A DNA stretch of 64,000 nucleotides from Bacillus sp. CHD6a (GTDB lineage Bacteria > Bacillota > Bacilli > Bacillales > Bacillaceae_I): contig NZ_LBMD01000003.1 of the NCBI RefSeq assembly GCF_001293645.1, positions 1-64,000 on the forward strand, given 5' to 3'. Shown piece after piece: positions 21,166-29,024 of the stretch; within the stretch, counting starts at the first letter, position 1, and every line of letters begins with the position of its first letter. The notes under the pieces are model-generated. The model saw only the letters and a list, made by a program, of their open reading frames with translations, searched no databases and was not told the DNA's origin. Both the position numbers and the translations under genes were made by a program.

Positions 21166-21388
21166 ATTTGAATTTCCCTACCATTTTTCTCGCATACAAA
21201 AATCCAATCACTAAAGAAAGGACGTCCACTACAATAACAAACCATTCGTTCCCATAACCTTTAAAAATGGAAACTATCAGGAGTGCTACCGCCAAACCTG
21301 TCCCCACATACAGATTATAAGTCACTCTTGTAAAAAGGACCACGAGGAGCGCAGGAATCATCAATGCTAAAACCAGCTTTACCAACAA
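21164..21388 (-). CDS. csbA: General-stress membrane protein CsbA
   Basis: A 74-residue protein with two to three transmembrane helices and a positively charged C-terminus (YARKMVGKFK). It matches CsbA, a sigma-B-controlled membrane protein of unknown biochemical role that lies upstream of uvrB in B. subtilis. No convincing sigma-B promoter was found immediately upstream here; a TATACT -10-like hexamer is visible instead. Confidence 0.85.
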   Translation of the reverse strand: MLVKLVLALMIPALLVVLFTRVTYNLYVGTGLAVALLIVSIFKGYGNEWFVIVVDVLSLVIGFLYARKMVGKFK

Positions 21389-21466
21389 TCTGAAAACCTC
21401 TTTTCTATCTCACCGAAAATCTTCTAATGTTAGTATAGCAGGTTTTTTGTTTCTATATAAGAAGAA

Positions 21467-22051
21467 TCAATCTACTGGTATCACCTTAATTTCATCACCA
21501 AAGACCCTATGAATCACTGTTTTTCCATTTTCCTCGTTAAAAATTATAGAATAACCTTCTACTAATTCACCATCGTATTGAACGATAACTTGCATTCTCA
21601 TCCTTCCACTTCGTACACCTTCTATATCCAAGAAATCCATTTGCGATTCAAAAACATAGCCTTCCTCTACTGGAAAGTCGTAGCGATTTAAAGTAAAGAT
21701 GGGACCACTGTCCATCGACTGTTCAACCTTTACATAATTGGTACCAAGTATGTTACGGACCTCCTGCTTGCTCATTCCTGTGGATACATTACTCAAAACA
21801 AAATCCGCAGATATGGTCTCGTTGTCCGTTGTTGTTTGCATTACCCCATAAAGTGTACCGGAAACAATGAACAAGAGTAACACACTCAACACAATCCTCG
21901 GATGTCCCCACCAGCTTTTTCTCTTTTTTGCTCCCCTAATTCTCTCTAACACTCGTTCCTGGTCTACACTAGTAAATAAAGAATTCGGGGAAATGAAATG
22001 GTCCATTTCCTGTTTAAAGTGATCGCTTTCTAGTCGTGGATTCTTGCTCAT
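21467..22051 (-). CDS. Membrane-anchored anti-sigma-factor-like protein
   Basis: A protein of about 194 residues. The N-terminal 50 residues are polar and cytoplasmic. One transmembrane helix lies at about 55-72 (RIVLSVLLLFIVSGTLYGVM), and the extracytoplasmic domain of about 120 residues is of a type not recognised. It overlaps the sigma-factor gene by 38 bp, which together with the topology supports an anti-sigma role by inference. No zinc HxxxCxxC motif is seen. The ATG at 22051 is 8 bases from ggagg and is preferred over 22057. Confidence 0.7.
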   Translation of the reverse strand: MSKNPRLESDHFKQEMDHFISPNSLFTSVDQERVLERIRGAKKRKSWWGHPRIVLSVLLLFIVSGTLYGVMQTTTDNETISADFVLSNVSTGMSKQEVRNILGTNYVKVEQSMDSGPIFTLNRYDFPVEEGYVFESQMDFLDIEGVRSGRMRMQVIVQYDGELVEGYSIIFNEENGKTVIHRVFGDEIKVIPVD

Positions 22052-22577
22052 GTTCATCGCCTCCTTCCATTATGTATATTCTTACCTTGTCTCTTCCACG
22101 TTTGAGTCTCGTTTTTACAGTATTCTTGTTCACTTCTAAAAGCTCTGAAATCTCTTCCACTGAAAAGTCTCGATAATAGTGTAAAATAATAACTTCCCTA
22201 TATTTCAGGGGCAATCTCATTACCACAGCAGCAAGCTCTTGCCTTTTCTCCGATATCAGAACCTTCTCATCCGTCAGTTCACCTCCTGCCAGAAACGGCT
22301 GGACCAATTCCTTGACCTTATGCTTGAAACTTCTCAAATAATCCTTGGAGATATTTATGGCGATCCTATAGATCCACGTTTTGAACTCGCTATCCCCTCG
22401 GAATAGATGTAAATTTTTATAGACTTTCACAAACACTTCCTGCGACAAATCGTCAACTACGGCATAATTTCGGACATATGTGTAGATTAAACGCTTAATC
22501 TCTTCGCCATAGTGATCCATAGCCCACACAACCATTTCTTCCCGTTTTACCTGCGACAACTCATTCTCCCTAGTCAA
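22014..22577 (-). CDS. ECF-family RNA polymerase sigma factor
   Basis: Region 2 is visible as YAVVDDLSQEVFVKVYKNLHLFRG and the promoter-melting stretch FKTWIYRIAINISKDYLR. Region 4 is LPLKYREVIILHYYRDFSVEEISELL followed by VNKNTVKTRLKRGRDKVR. The product is 187 residues from a TTG start at 22577, placed 7 bases after an aaaggaggg ribosome-binding site; longer in-frame starts lack such a site. It is encoded with a membrane protein that is probably its anti-sigma factor. An ECF-type promoter upstream indicates autoregulation. It is closest in style to SigM, SigV or SigW; the paralog was not assigned. Confidence 0.92.
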   Translation of the reverse strand: MTRENELSQVKREEMVVWAMDHYGEEIKRLIYTYVRNYAVVDDLSQEVFVKVYKNLHLFRGDSEFKTWIYRIAINISKDYLRSFKHKVKELVQPFLAGGELTDEKVLISEKRQELAAVVMRLPLKYREVIILHYYRDFSVEEISELLEVNKNTVKTRLKRGRDKVRIYIMEGGDEHEQESTTRKRSL

Positions 22578-22609
22578 TATATCCCCTCCTTTTTTGTTTT
22601 TTTCTGTTT

Positions 22610-22636
22610 GACGTTTCATAAGAATAATAGGTTTCA
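22610..22636 (-). promoter_or_regulatory. ECF sigma autoregulatory promoter
   Basis: On the minus strand a -35 TGAAAC (22636-22631) and a -10 CGTC (22613-22610) are separated by 17 bp, the arrangement used by extracytoplasmic sigma factors of Bacillus. It lies about 33 bp upstream of the sigma-factor start codon. Confidence 0.8.
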
Positions 22637-22651
22637 TTTTTCCTGAAAAAT

Positions 22652-22680
22652 CCAAAAGAAAACCACCAATTTCTGGTGGC
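22652..22680 (-). terminator. Terminator of the PilZ-like gene
   Basis: A hairpin with stem gccacc/ggtgg is followed by TTTTCTTTT on the minus strand. It separates the PilZ-like gene from the ECF promoter. Confidence 0.75.
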
Positions 22681-22694
22681 TTTCTCTACAATAT

Positions 22695-23117
22695 TTATTC
22701 CACTTCCACAGCAATCTGTGTCACACTTCTCAATTTCTTTTGTTTATTCGCCAACTGAATTTTATTTACAAAAGTAAGAAGTGACTGTCTGTCGCTATCA
22801 TTTTCAATAATAAATTCTACCAAATATGTGTACCTTCTCTTTTTTACATTGGCCTGAACCCCAAGGATATTGGCTTTAAATTGGAGTAATTGATCGGCAA
22901 CCATGAATGATAATCCTAATAGAACTTTACTATCTTCAGGAATTTGCACTCTGCTGATAAAGCGCAATTTCTCCATATTTAGCTCTTCCATGTACACTTT
23001 CGTACTGCCCGTTGCCACCTCACGGCCGTTCACTTGTAAAATTGTCATCCCACCGACTACAAAATGTCTAGTTCTATATAGCCCTAGCCACATTAACCTA
23101 TTCTTTTCATCACCCAC
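22695..23117 (-). CDS. PilZ-domain-like protein
   Basis: A 140-residue protein from a GTG start that follows aggggg by 7 bases. The central part (about 30-130), with alternating strands such as MEKLRFISRVQIPEDSKVLLGLSF and YTYLVEFIIENDSDRQSLLTFVNKIQ, resembles the PilZ beta-barrel of c-di-GMP receptors. The clear RxxxR and D/NxSxxG binding motifs are not obvious, so ligand binding is doubtful. It lies between prfC and the ECF operon with its own terminator. Confidence 0.55.
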   Translation of the reverse strand: MGDEKNRLMWLGLYRTRHFVVGGMTILQVNGREVATGSTKVYMEELNMEKLRFISRVQIPEDSKVLLGLSFMVADQLLQFKANILGVQANVKKRRYTYLVEFIIENDSDRQSLLTFVNKIQLANKQKKLRSVTQIAVEVE

Positions 23118-23208
23118 AAATCTGCCCCCTAATCCCGTGCTTTCTCGTTATTATATCGTCCTGGGAGCCGAGTTCTTTTAGAGTTTCTTCTAATTTGTAT
23201 TCATTAAT

Positions 23209-23387
23209 TTAACCAGCCAAGTGATGAAGACAGTCTTAACCCAAAAACTTACTCGAAATGGTCTTCATGCAGGTAATGAAGACACTCTCAACCAAAAAAC
23301 TTCCGTCGGATTGTCTTCAACATACTTATGAAGACATTTTCAACTACAAAACTCCCTCGAAAGTGTCTTCATCCAACAAAAAAGCCC
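23209..23387. repeat. 52-bp-period hairpin repeat, locus 3
   Basis: Two complete 23-nt hairpins (23261-23283 with perfect arms gtcttcat/atgaagac, and 23313-23335) are flanked by half copies, giving three 45-nt units that start at 23227, 23279 and 23331. The period is exactly 52 bp. The 29-nt spacers are themselves related (a tctcaac or similar tract followed by A-rich sequence). The array lies 3' of the prfC terminator. Confidence 0.88.
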
Positions 23388-23418
23388 AAAACACCCTGCC
23401 TAAAAGGGTATTTTGAGC
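23384..23418 (-). terminator. Terminator of prfC
   Basis: The arms agcccaaaa.accc and gggt.ttttgagct form a long hairpin followed by a T-run on the minus strand, just downstream of the prfC stop. Confidence 0.8.
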
Positions 23419-23435
23419 TTCCTATAAAATAAACC

Positions 23436-25013
23436 TTAGTCCTCTTCCGCCATAATATCAATCAAGCCGACTTTCGGATTCTTATCTTGGAACCAACGTA
23501 ACGAGAAGTCATTATCAAACAATGCAACATACTGGTTGTTTCGGTCTTTCACCAAGATATTACGGGAATCAAACAACGACGTATCTACGTCCTGACTTTC
23601 CAACCAACGTGGTATTTTCGAGCCAATCATATTGTAAACGACTTCCACATTGTATTCGCCTTTCATACGGTACTCGAATACATCCAATTGAAGCTGACCA
23701 ACCGCTCCAAGGATGTAAGCTTCTGTGCCGTATTGACGGAACAGTTGGATAGCACCTTCCTGTACAAGCTGCGTGATACCTTTTCCGAATTGCTTCCCTT
23801 TCATGACGTTTTTCGCTTCTACTTTTACGAAAAGCTCAGGCGCAAACGTCGGGATCTCATCGAACTCGACCTTTTGATTGCCACCGCTGAACAGAGAATC
23901 TCCAATTTGATACACACCTGGATCATAGATACCAATAATATCACCAGGATATGCGTGATCTACTGTCTCACGGTCAGACGCCAAGAATTGTTGGGACTGC
24001 GTCAATTTAATCGATTTACCTGTTCTGCTAACCTGTACCGTCATTCCACGTTCAAATACACCGGAACAAATGCGCAAGAATGCCAAACGGTCACGGTGAG
24101 CGGGGTTCATGTTCGCCTGGATTTTGAAAATGAAGCCAGAGAAATCCGTTGATTTTGGCTCTACTTTCCCCTCTTCTGTCTGACGTGGCTGCGGTTCACT
24201 CGCAAGGTCCAAGAATGTACGGAAAAACATTTCCACACCAAAGTTGGAGATTGCACTTCCGAAGAATACTGGCGTCTGCAAGCCATTCTTCACTTTATTA
24301 ATATCAAAGTCGTTCCCGGCCTCTTCCAACAGTTCAAAGTCTTCTTTAGCTTGGATAAAAGTAGGATGAGTAGAAATCTCCTCCACACCATCCAATTCCT
24401 TGAACGGAATGCGATCCTCTTCATCTTTTCCTTGATAACGAATGAACACTTCGTTGTAACGGTCGTAAACACCCAAGAAGCGTTTTCCCATTCCAACAGG
24501 CCAGTTCATCGCATAAGACTCGATACCAAGCACTTCTTCAATCTCTTCTAAAAGCGCAAGAGGCTCTTTTCCTTCACGGTCCAACTTATTGATGAACGTG
24601 AAAATTGGGATACCGCGCATACGACAAACCTTGAAAAGCTTGATAGTTTGCGGCTCTACCCCTTTCGTGCAGTCAATGATCATCACGGCGCTGTCCACGG
24701 CCGTCAACGTACGATACGTATCTTCACTGAAATCTTCGTGTCCAGGGGTATCAAGAATGTTGATATGCTTATTCATATACTCAAAACTCATAACACTCGA
24801 TGTTACGGAGATTCCACGTTTCTTTTCAATTTCCATCCAGTCAGATGTTGCAAATTTACCAGACTTCTTCCCTTTTACCGTACCTGCTGAACGAATAACG
24901 TTACCGAATAAAAGAAGTTTCTCCGTCAAGGTCGTTTTCCCCGCATCCGGGTGGGATATAATCGCAAAGGTTCTGCGGCGGTCTATCTCTTTATTTAAAA
25001 GTTCATTTTTCAC
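23436..25013 (-). CDS. prfC: Peptide chain release factor 3
   Basis: A translational GTPase that removes RF1 or RF2 from the ribosome after peptide release. The G1 motif SHPDAGKTT is at 20-28, G2/G3 ERGISVTSS and [14 protein letters not shown], and G4 [10 protein letters not shown]. Domains II-III follow to residue 525, the usual length. B. subtilis 168 lacks this gene at this position, so its place between csbA-side genes and the gluconate operon is specific to this lineage. No operon partner is seen. Confidence 0.95.
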   Translation of the reverse strand: MKNELLNKEIDRRRTFAIISHPDAGKTTLTEKLLLFGNVIRSAGTVKGKKSGKFATSDWMEIEKKRGISVTSSVMSFEYMNKHINILDTPGHEDFSEDTYRTLTAVDSAVMIIDCTKGVEPQTIKLFKVCRMRGIPIFTFINKLDREGKEPLALLEEIEEVLGIESYAMNWPVGMGKRFLGVYDRYNEVFIRYQGKDEEDRIPFKELDGVEEISTHPTFIQAKEDFELLEEAGNDFDINKVKNGLQTPVFFGSAISNFGVEMFFRTFLDLASEPQPRQTEEGKVEPKSTDFSGFIFKIQANMNPAHRDRLAFLRICSGVFERGMTVQVSRTGKSIKLTQSQQFLASDRETVDHAYPGDIIGIYDPGVYQIGDSLFSGGNQKVEFDEIPTFAPELFVKVEAKNVMKGKQFGKGITQLVQEGAIQLFRQYGTEAYILGAVGQLQLDVFEYRMKGEYNVEVVYNMIGSKIPRWLESQDVDTSLFDSRNILVKDRNNQYVALFDNDFSLRWFQDKNPKVGLIDIMAEED

Positions 25014-25163
25014 AGTTTCCGTACCTACCTCTCAAAAATTACACAATAGTGCTATTATAACAGAAATCAGCTTGAGAAAAATATAGCAATCCAACGAAAA
25101 CCTATTTCCAATATTCCTATTCTCGGTTATACTCTTTGTAAATATATGTTAGGAGTGATCATT

Positions 25164-25433
25164 TTGGCAAAAAGTAAAGCAAAAAAGCTGCGTGAAAAAC
25201 AAGTCCGAGAAGGCAAACGCAATCCCGAAAACGGCCGAGGCACCTATGCACTTGCAAACCTCACTACGAAAATGACGAAGACGAAAAAAGAAAAACTAAA
25301 TCAACTATACAAAAAAGAACGACAATCTCGCTATGGTGGTGCCCGGGAGAATGTCGTTCTTTATTTTTGTAATCCATTAGCGCCGCTGTTGATTTCCGCG
25401 CCAGGCTTCGCTTTCCGCGGGGCGTGTGCTTGA
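25164..25433 (+). CDS. Small basic protein, YqkK-like, with extended 3' end
   Basis: The start is a TTG 8 bases after an aggag site, giving MAKSKAKKLREKQVREGKRN. The first 65 or so residues are strongly basic and resemble short YqkK-type Bacillus proteins. From 25318 the frame runs through a terminator-like hairpin, and from 25385 through a 128-bp repeat element, which supplies its last 16 codons. The C-terminus is therefore probably not ancestral. Total length is 89 residues; the function is unknown. Confidence 0.6.
   Translation: MAKSKAKKLREKQVREGKRNPENGRGTYALANLTTKMTKTKKEKLNQLYKKERQSRYGGARENVVLYFCNPLAPLLISAPGFAFRGACA
25318..25368 (+). terminator. Terminator-like hairpin inside the 3' end of the small basic gene
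   Basis: The arms agaacgaca and tgtcgttct, extended by inner tctc/gaga pairing, are followed by tttattttt on the plus strand. This would be a standard terminator were the reading frame not open through it. Confidence 0.7.
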
Positions 25434-25512
25434 ACCTCCTCGCAACGCTTGAGGGGTCTCAAGCTACCGCTACCTCCCGTCGGAGTCTTCACCTTTCGCT
25501 CCAATCAACAGC
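25385..25512 (+). repeat. 128-bp palindromic element, copy A
   Basis: The ends gctgttgatt and aatcaacagc are perfectly complementary. The interior carries the conserved tracts gcttcgctttccgcgg, gaggggtctcaagctaccgctacc and ggagtcttc. It lies between the small basic gene and gntK, convergent to both. Confidence 0.85.
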
Positions 25513-25527
25513 TTTAGAATCTGACTA

Positions 25528-27060
25528 TCATTTCCTCTGCTGAAACGCCACCACTTCATCAAATTCCTGCTCGTACAATCTGCTCAATCTAATGAATAAA
25601 GGCGTCAGCTCTTTATACACTTCCACTTCCGTCTGATCCGGAACATACCCATTTGTCGTTCCCACCATCTCATTCATCACATCAAACGAATCTATTTCAC
25701 CAAGCGCATACAAGCCAAGAACTGCAGCACCGAGGCAGGAACTTTCCACACTTTCAGGGATGCTTACTTCCTGATTGAAAATGTTAGAAAGCATCTGGCA
25801 CCAAACTGCTGAGCGGGCAAAACCGCCTGTTGCATGGATTTTTTCCGGAATGCCGATAATCTCTTCCAATGCTAACAACACCGTATAAAGGTTAAGGTTA
25901 ATTCCTTCTAATACAGCTCGCATCAAATGTTCTCTTTTATGATGGATACCAAGGCCATAGAAGGATCCACGTGCATTTCCGTTCCACAATGGTGCACGTT
26001 CACCTGTCAGATAGGGATGGAAAATAACACCCTCTGCACCGGGTTTCACTTGAGCAATCTTTGCTGTCATCACATCATATGGGTCAACTACGATTGCTTT
26101 CGCCTCTTCTACTTCCGTTTGGCAAAATTCATCACGAAGCCAGCGCATAATCATGCCACCATTGTTGACCGGACCGCCAATAACCCAGTGATCTTCTGTC
26201 AGCGCATAGCAAAATGTTCTGCCCTTCGGATCGGTTACTGGCTTGTCCGCAACGGTACGGATGGCCCCGCTTGTCCCAATTGTCAAAGCCACCACGCCTG
26301 GCTGGACTGCGTTTACCCCAAGGTTGGAAAGAACACCATCGTTTGCACCGATCACAAATTTCACATCAGTGTGCAAACCTAATTTTACAGCCCATTCCGA
26401 TTTTATTCCTGAGATGACTTCTGTTGTCGGCACAAGGCGAGAGAGTTTATCAGGCGTCACACCTGCAATCCCAAGTGCTCCCTCGTCCCAATCTAATTTC
26501 TCCAAATTCAACAAACCTGTTGCCGAAGCAATGGAGTGGTCCACAACGTACTCACCAAACAACTTATGAAAGACATACTCTTTTATAGAGATAAATTTAG
26601 CTGCTCTTTCAAAAATTTCATGGTGTTCGTTTCTCAACCAAACAAGCTTTGCCAAAGGAGACATCGGGTGAATAGGTGTTCCAGTTCTCAGATAAACTTC
26701 GTGACCGTCCCATTCATTCTTAATTTTCTTTGCCCATTTCTCACTTCGTTGGTCGGCCCATGTGATGCTTTTCGTCAATGGAATTCCTGCTTCATCCACA
26801 GCAATCAGACTGTGCATCGCCGCACTGAAGCTAATATGGGAAAGGTCTGTGGTATCGATGCCACCCTTTGATATTGTTTCCCTGATAGACACCGCCACCG
26901 CTTCCAGTATTTCATCAGAGTCCTGTTCAGCCGCTCCCATTTCAGGAGTGTATAAAGGATATTCCACTGCATGTTGAGTTTTTACTTTTCCGTCCTTCGT
27001 AAAAAGCACTGCCTTTGTGCTTGTTGTTCCTATATCAACGCCTAGCATGTATGTTGTCAT
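25528..27060 (-). CDS. gntK: Gluconokinase (FGGY family)
   Basis: An FGGY-family carbohydrate kinase of 510 residues that phosphorylates gluconate to 6-phosphogluconate. The N-terminal ATPase motif is LGVDIGTTSTKAVLFT, phosphate 2 is VIGANDGVLSNLGV with TIGTSGAIRT, and the FGGY signature region is GVIFHPYLTGERAPLWN. The substrate is assigned from its neighbours gntP and gnd, because family members also act on xylulose and other sugars. It is the last gene of the operon; a repeat element separates it from gntP. Confidence 0.9.
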   Translation of the reverse strand: MTTYMLGVDIGTTSTKAVLFTKDGKVKTQHAVEYPLYTPEMGAAEQDSDEILEAVAVSIRETISKGGIDTTDLSHISFSAAMHSLIAVDEAGIPLTKSITWADQRSEKWAKKIKNEWDGHEVYLRTGTPIHPMSPLAKLVWLRNEHHEIFERAAKFISIKEYVFHKLFGEYVVDHSIASATGLLNLEKLDWDEGALGIAGVTPDKLSRLVPTTEVISGIKSEWAVKLGLHTDVKFVIGANDGVLSNLGVNAVQPGVVALTIGTSGAIRTVADKPVTDPKGRTFCYALTEDHWVIGGPVNNGGMIMRWLRDEFCQTEVEEAKAIVVDPYDVMTAKIAQVKPGAEGVIFHPYLTGERAPLWNGNARGSFYGLGIHHKREHLMRAVLEGINLNLYTVLLALEEIIGIPEKIHATGGFARSAVWCQMLSNIFNQEVSIPESVESSCLGAAVLGLYALGEIDSFDVMNEMVGTTNGYVPDQTEVEVYKELTPLFIRLSRLYEQEFDEVVAFQQRK

Positions 27061-27153
27061 GGTGATGTCCTCCTTTATTCAAAATCACAACGGGCCAAGG
27101 AGATAGCTCCTTGACCCTACTTTCTTTTATCTTAAGACTAACATATACAACCC

Positions 27154-27417
27154 CTGTTGATTTCCGTAACGAAAAAGTCTTGATTTTAGTATTTTTATAA
27201 ACAACCGCTGTTGATTTCCGCAAATGGCTTCGCTTTCCTAGGGTCGCTGCTGGAGCCTCCTCGGCTTCGCCTGTGGGGTCTCCACCTAGCTCTATCTCCC
27301 TCAGGAGTCTTCGCCTTTTGCTCCAATCAACAGCTAGGAATCAATAAAAACTTTACGTTAGCAGTTTTTCAGTGGCTTCCTTCGTTGCGTGGTTTCAACA
27401 TTTTCTCCATCAACAGC
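27154..27417 (+). repeat. Outer 128-bp-type element split by copy B
   Basis: A left end ctgttgatttccg (27154-27166) and a right end with catcaacagc (about 27408-27417) flank the intact copy B, and the sequence between them and copy B is partly related to the element interior. This looks like one copy inserted into another, the outer copy being degraded. Confidence 0.55.
27207..27334 (+). repeat. 128-bp palindromic element, copy B
   Basis: The ends gctgttgatt and aatcaacagc match copy A, and the length is exactly 128 bp. The interior differs from copy A at many sites (for example gcctcctcggcttcgcctgt in the inner hairpin) but keeps the pairing. It lies inside the gluconate operon between gntP and gntK. 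Confidence 0.85.
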
Positions 27418-27456
27418 TATATGACCCTCAGAGTTCAACAATAGCAATAACTGATC

Positions 27457-28803
27457 TTATCCTATAAATATACCAAGAATTACTGCTACTGCAAAACCTA
27501 CAAGTCCAATAATCGTTTCCATGACCGTCCAAGATTTTAACGTATCTTTTACATCTAGACCGAAGTATCTGTTTACTAACCAGAATCCGGAGTCGTTTAC
27601 GTGAGACAGAACTGTTGCACCGGAAGCAATCGAAATAACAATTAAACCAAGTACAGGTCCTTCAAGACCCATGATACCAATTAACGGTGTGATAAGTCCT
27701 GCTGCTGTAACCATTGATACGGTTGCGGAACCTTGTGCCACCCGGACTGCTGCTGCAATCAAGAACGCCAGAACAATTGGAGGCAATGCAGAGCCCGCCA
27801 TCATTTCACCTAATACATCACCCACACCAGAGTCGATTAGTACTTGCTTGAATACCCCACCGGCACCAGTAACAAGGATGATGATACCTGCCGGCTCAAG
27901 TGCTTTAGTTGCAATATCTTGTACATCTTGTTTCGTATAACCGCGCTTTGTTCCAAGAAAATAGAACGTTAATAACGTTGCTATCGTCAATGCTACGAAC
28001 GGGTGACCGACAAAGGTTGTAATCTCTCGAACAATATGCCCTTCATCAAAAATAACCGTTGAAAACGTATTCACTAAAATCAACACTAATGGCACTAGAA
28101 TAATAGATGCAATCAGACCGAAGCTTGGAAGATCCTTGTCATATACCTTGTCTTCATCGAGTTCCATATACTTTGGTACAACTACGTGAATTTTTTTGCC
28201 AATATATTTACCGAAGACCGGACCAGCTAAAATCATAGCTGGGATACCAGCGATAACACCAAACAGGATCACCCATCCAAGGTCTGCACCGATTAAATCA
28301 GCTACTGCAATTGGTCCCGGTGTTGGTGGGATGAAGCTGTGGGTTACTGCAAGTCCTGCTAGCAACGGAATTCCATAGTGTAAAAGGGACTTCCCTGTTC
28401 TCTTCGCCAAGCCATACACGATTGGCACTAAAATGATGAAACCAACATCAAAGAATACGGGGATTGCTACTAAGAATCCTGTAATACCTAACGCCCATTG
28501 GGACTTTTCTTCACCGAATTTTTTCATTAACGTTTGCGCAAGTCTTTCTGCTCCACCTGATACTTCAAGCATTTTTCCGAACATCGCACCAAGTCCGACT
28601 ACGACTGCAACGAAGCCTAAGGTACCTCCCATTCCGTTTTGGACGGATGCGATGACTTCATTTAGTGGCATGCCTGCGGCGATACCTACTAGTAAGCTGA
28701 CTAGCAGCAAGGCTACGAATGCGTGTAGTTTCGTGCGGATGACTAGGAATAGTAGGACGAATATTGCAGCTGCTGCGATTAGGATTAGCATGGATCCTGA
28801 CAT
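27457..28803 (-). CDS. gntP: Gluconate permease GntP
   Basis: A 448-residue transporter with about 12-14 hydrophobic segments, of the GntP family of gluconate:H+ symporters. Typical stretches are GFVAVVVGLGAMFGKMLEVSGGAERL and FIPPTPGPIAVADLIGADLG. The C-terminal part contains SVTAAG-type and SGATVLSHVNDSGFWLVNRYFGL motifs of the family. It brings gluconate into the cell for gntK and lies between gnd and gntK on the same strand. Confidence 0.93.
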   Translation of the reverse strand: MSGSMLILIAAAAIFVLLFLVIRTKLHAFVALLLVSLLVGIAAGMPLNEVIASVQNGMGGTLGFVAVVVGLGAMFGKMLEVSGGAERLAQTLMKKFGEEKSQWALGITGFLVAIPVFFDVGFIILVPIVYGLAKRTGKSLLHYGIPLLAGLAVTHSFIPPTPGPIAVADLIGADLGWVILFGVIAGIPAMILAGPVFGKYIGKKIHVVVPKYMELDEDKVYDKDLPSFGLIASIILVPLVLILVNTFSTVIFDEGHIVREITTFVGHPFVALTIATLLTFYFLGTKRGYTKQDVQDIATKALEPAGIIILVTGAGGVFKQVLIDSGVGDVLGEMMAGSALPPIVLAFLIAAAVRVAQGSATVSMVTAAGLITPLIGIMGLEGPVLGLIVISIASGATVLSHVNDSGFWLVNRYFGLDVKDTLKSWTVMETIIGLVGFAVAVILGIFIG

Positions 28804-28862
28804 GTGTTGTTCCTCCTTTTTGAGTACCTCTATTAGAAAATTTATGTTTATTTACGTTTACT

Positions 28863-28990
28863 CCAGCTGACTTCCGTTGCAGATATTCGTTTTCCGCGGG
28901 GCGGTGCTTGAGCCTCCTCACTTCGTTGCGGGGTCTCAAGCTACCGCTACCTTCCGCAGGAGTCTCCTATCTTCCACTTCAGTCAGCTGG
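28863..28990 (+). repeat. 128-bp palindromic element, copy C
   Basis: Its ends ccagctgact and agtcagctgg are perfect inverted repeats but differ in sequence from those of copies A and B. The inner tracts ttccgcggggcggtgcttgag and ggggtctcaagctaccgcta are shared. It lies between gnd and gntP, within the operon. Confidence 0.88.
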
Positions 28991-29024
28991 GGAATTATTT
29001 ATCGTTCCTCGTTATCTACTAAAA

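Noticed and set aside
28658-28939. Minus-strand reading frame over the 128-bp element encoding an Arg-rich peptide (RNEVRRLKH type)
   Set aside because: The same peptide pattern arises from another element copy (55188), there is no ribosome-binding site, and it overlaps gntP antisense. It is a by-product of the repeat.
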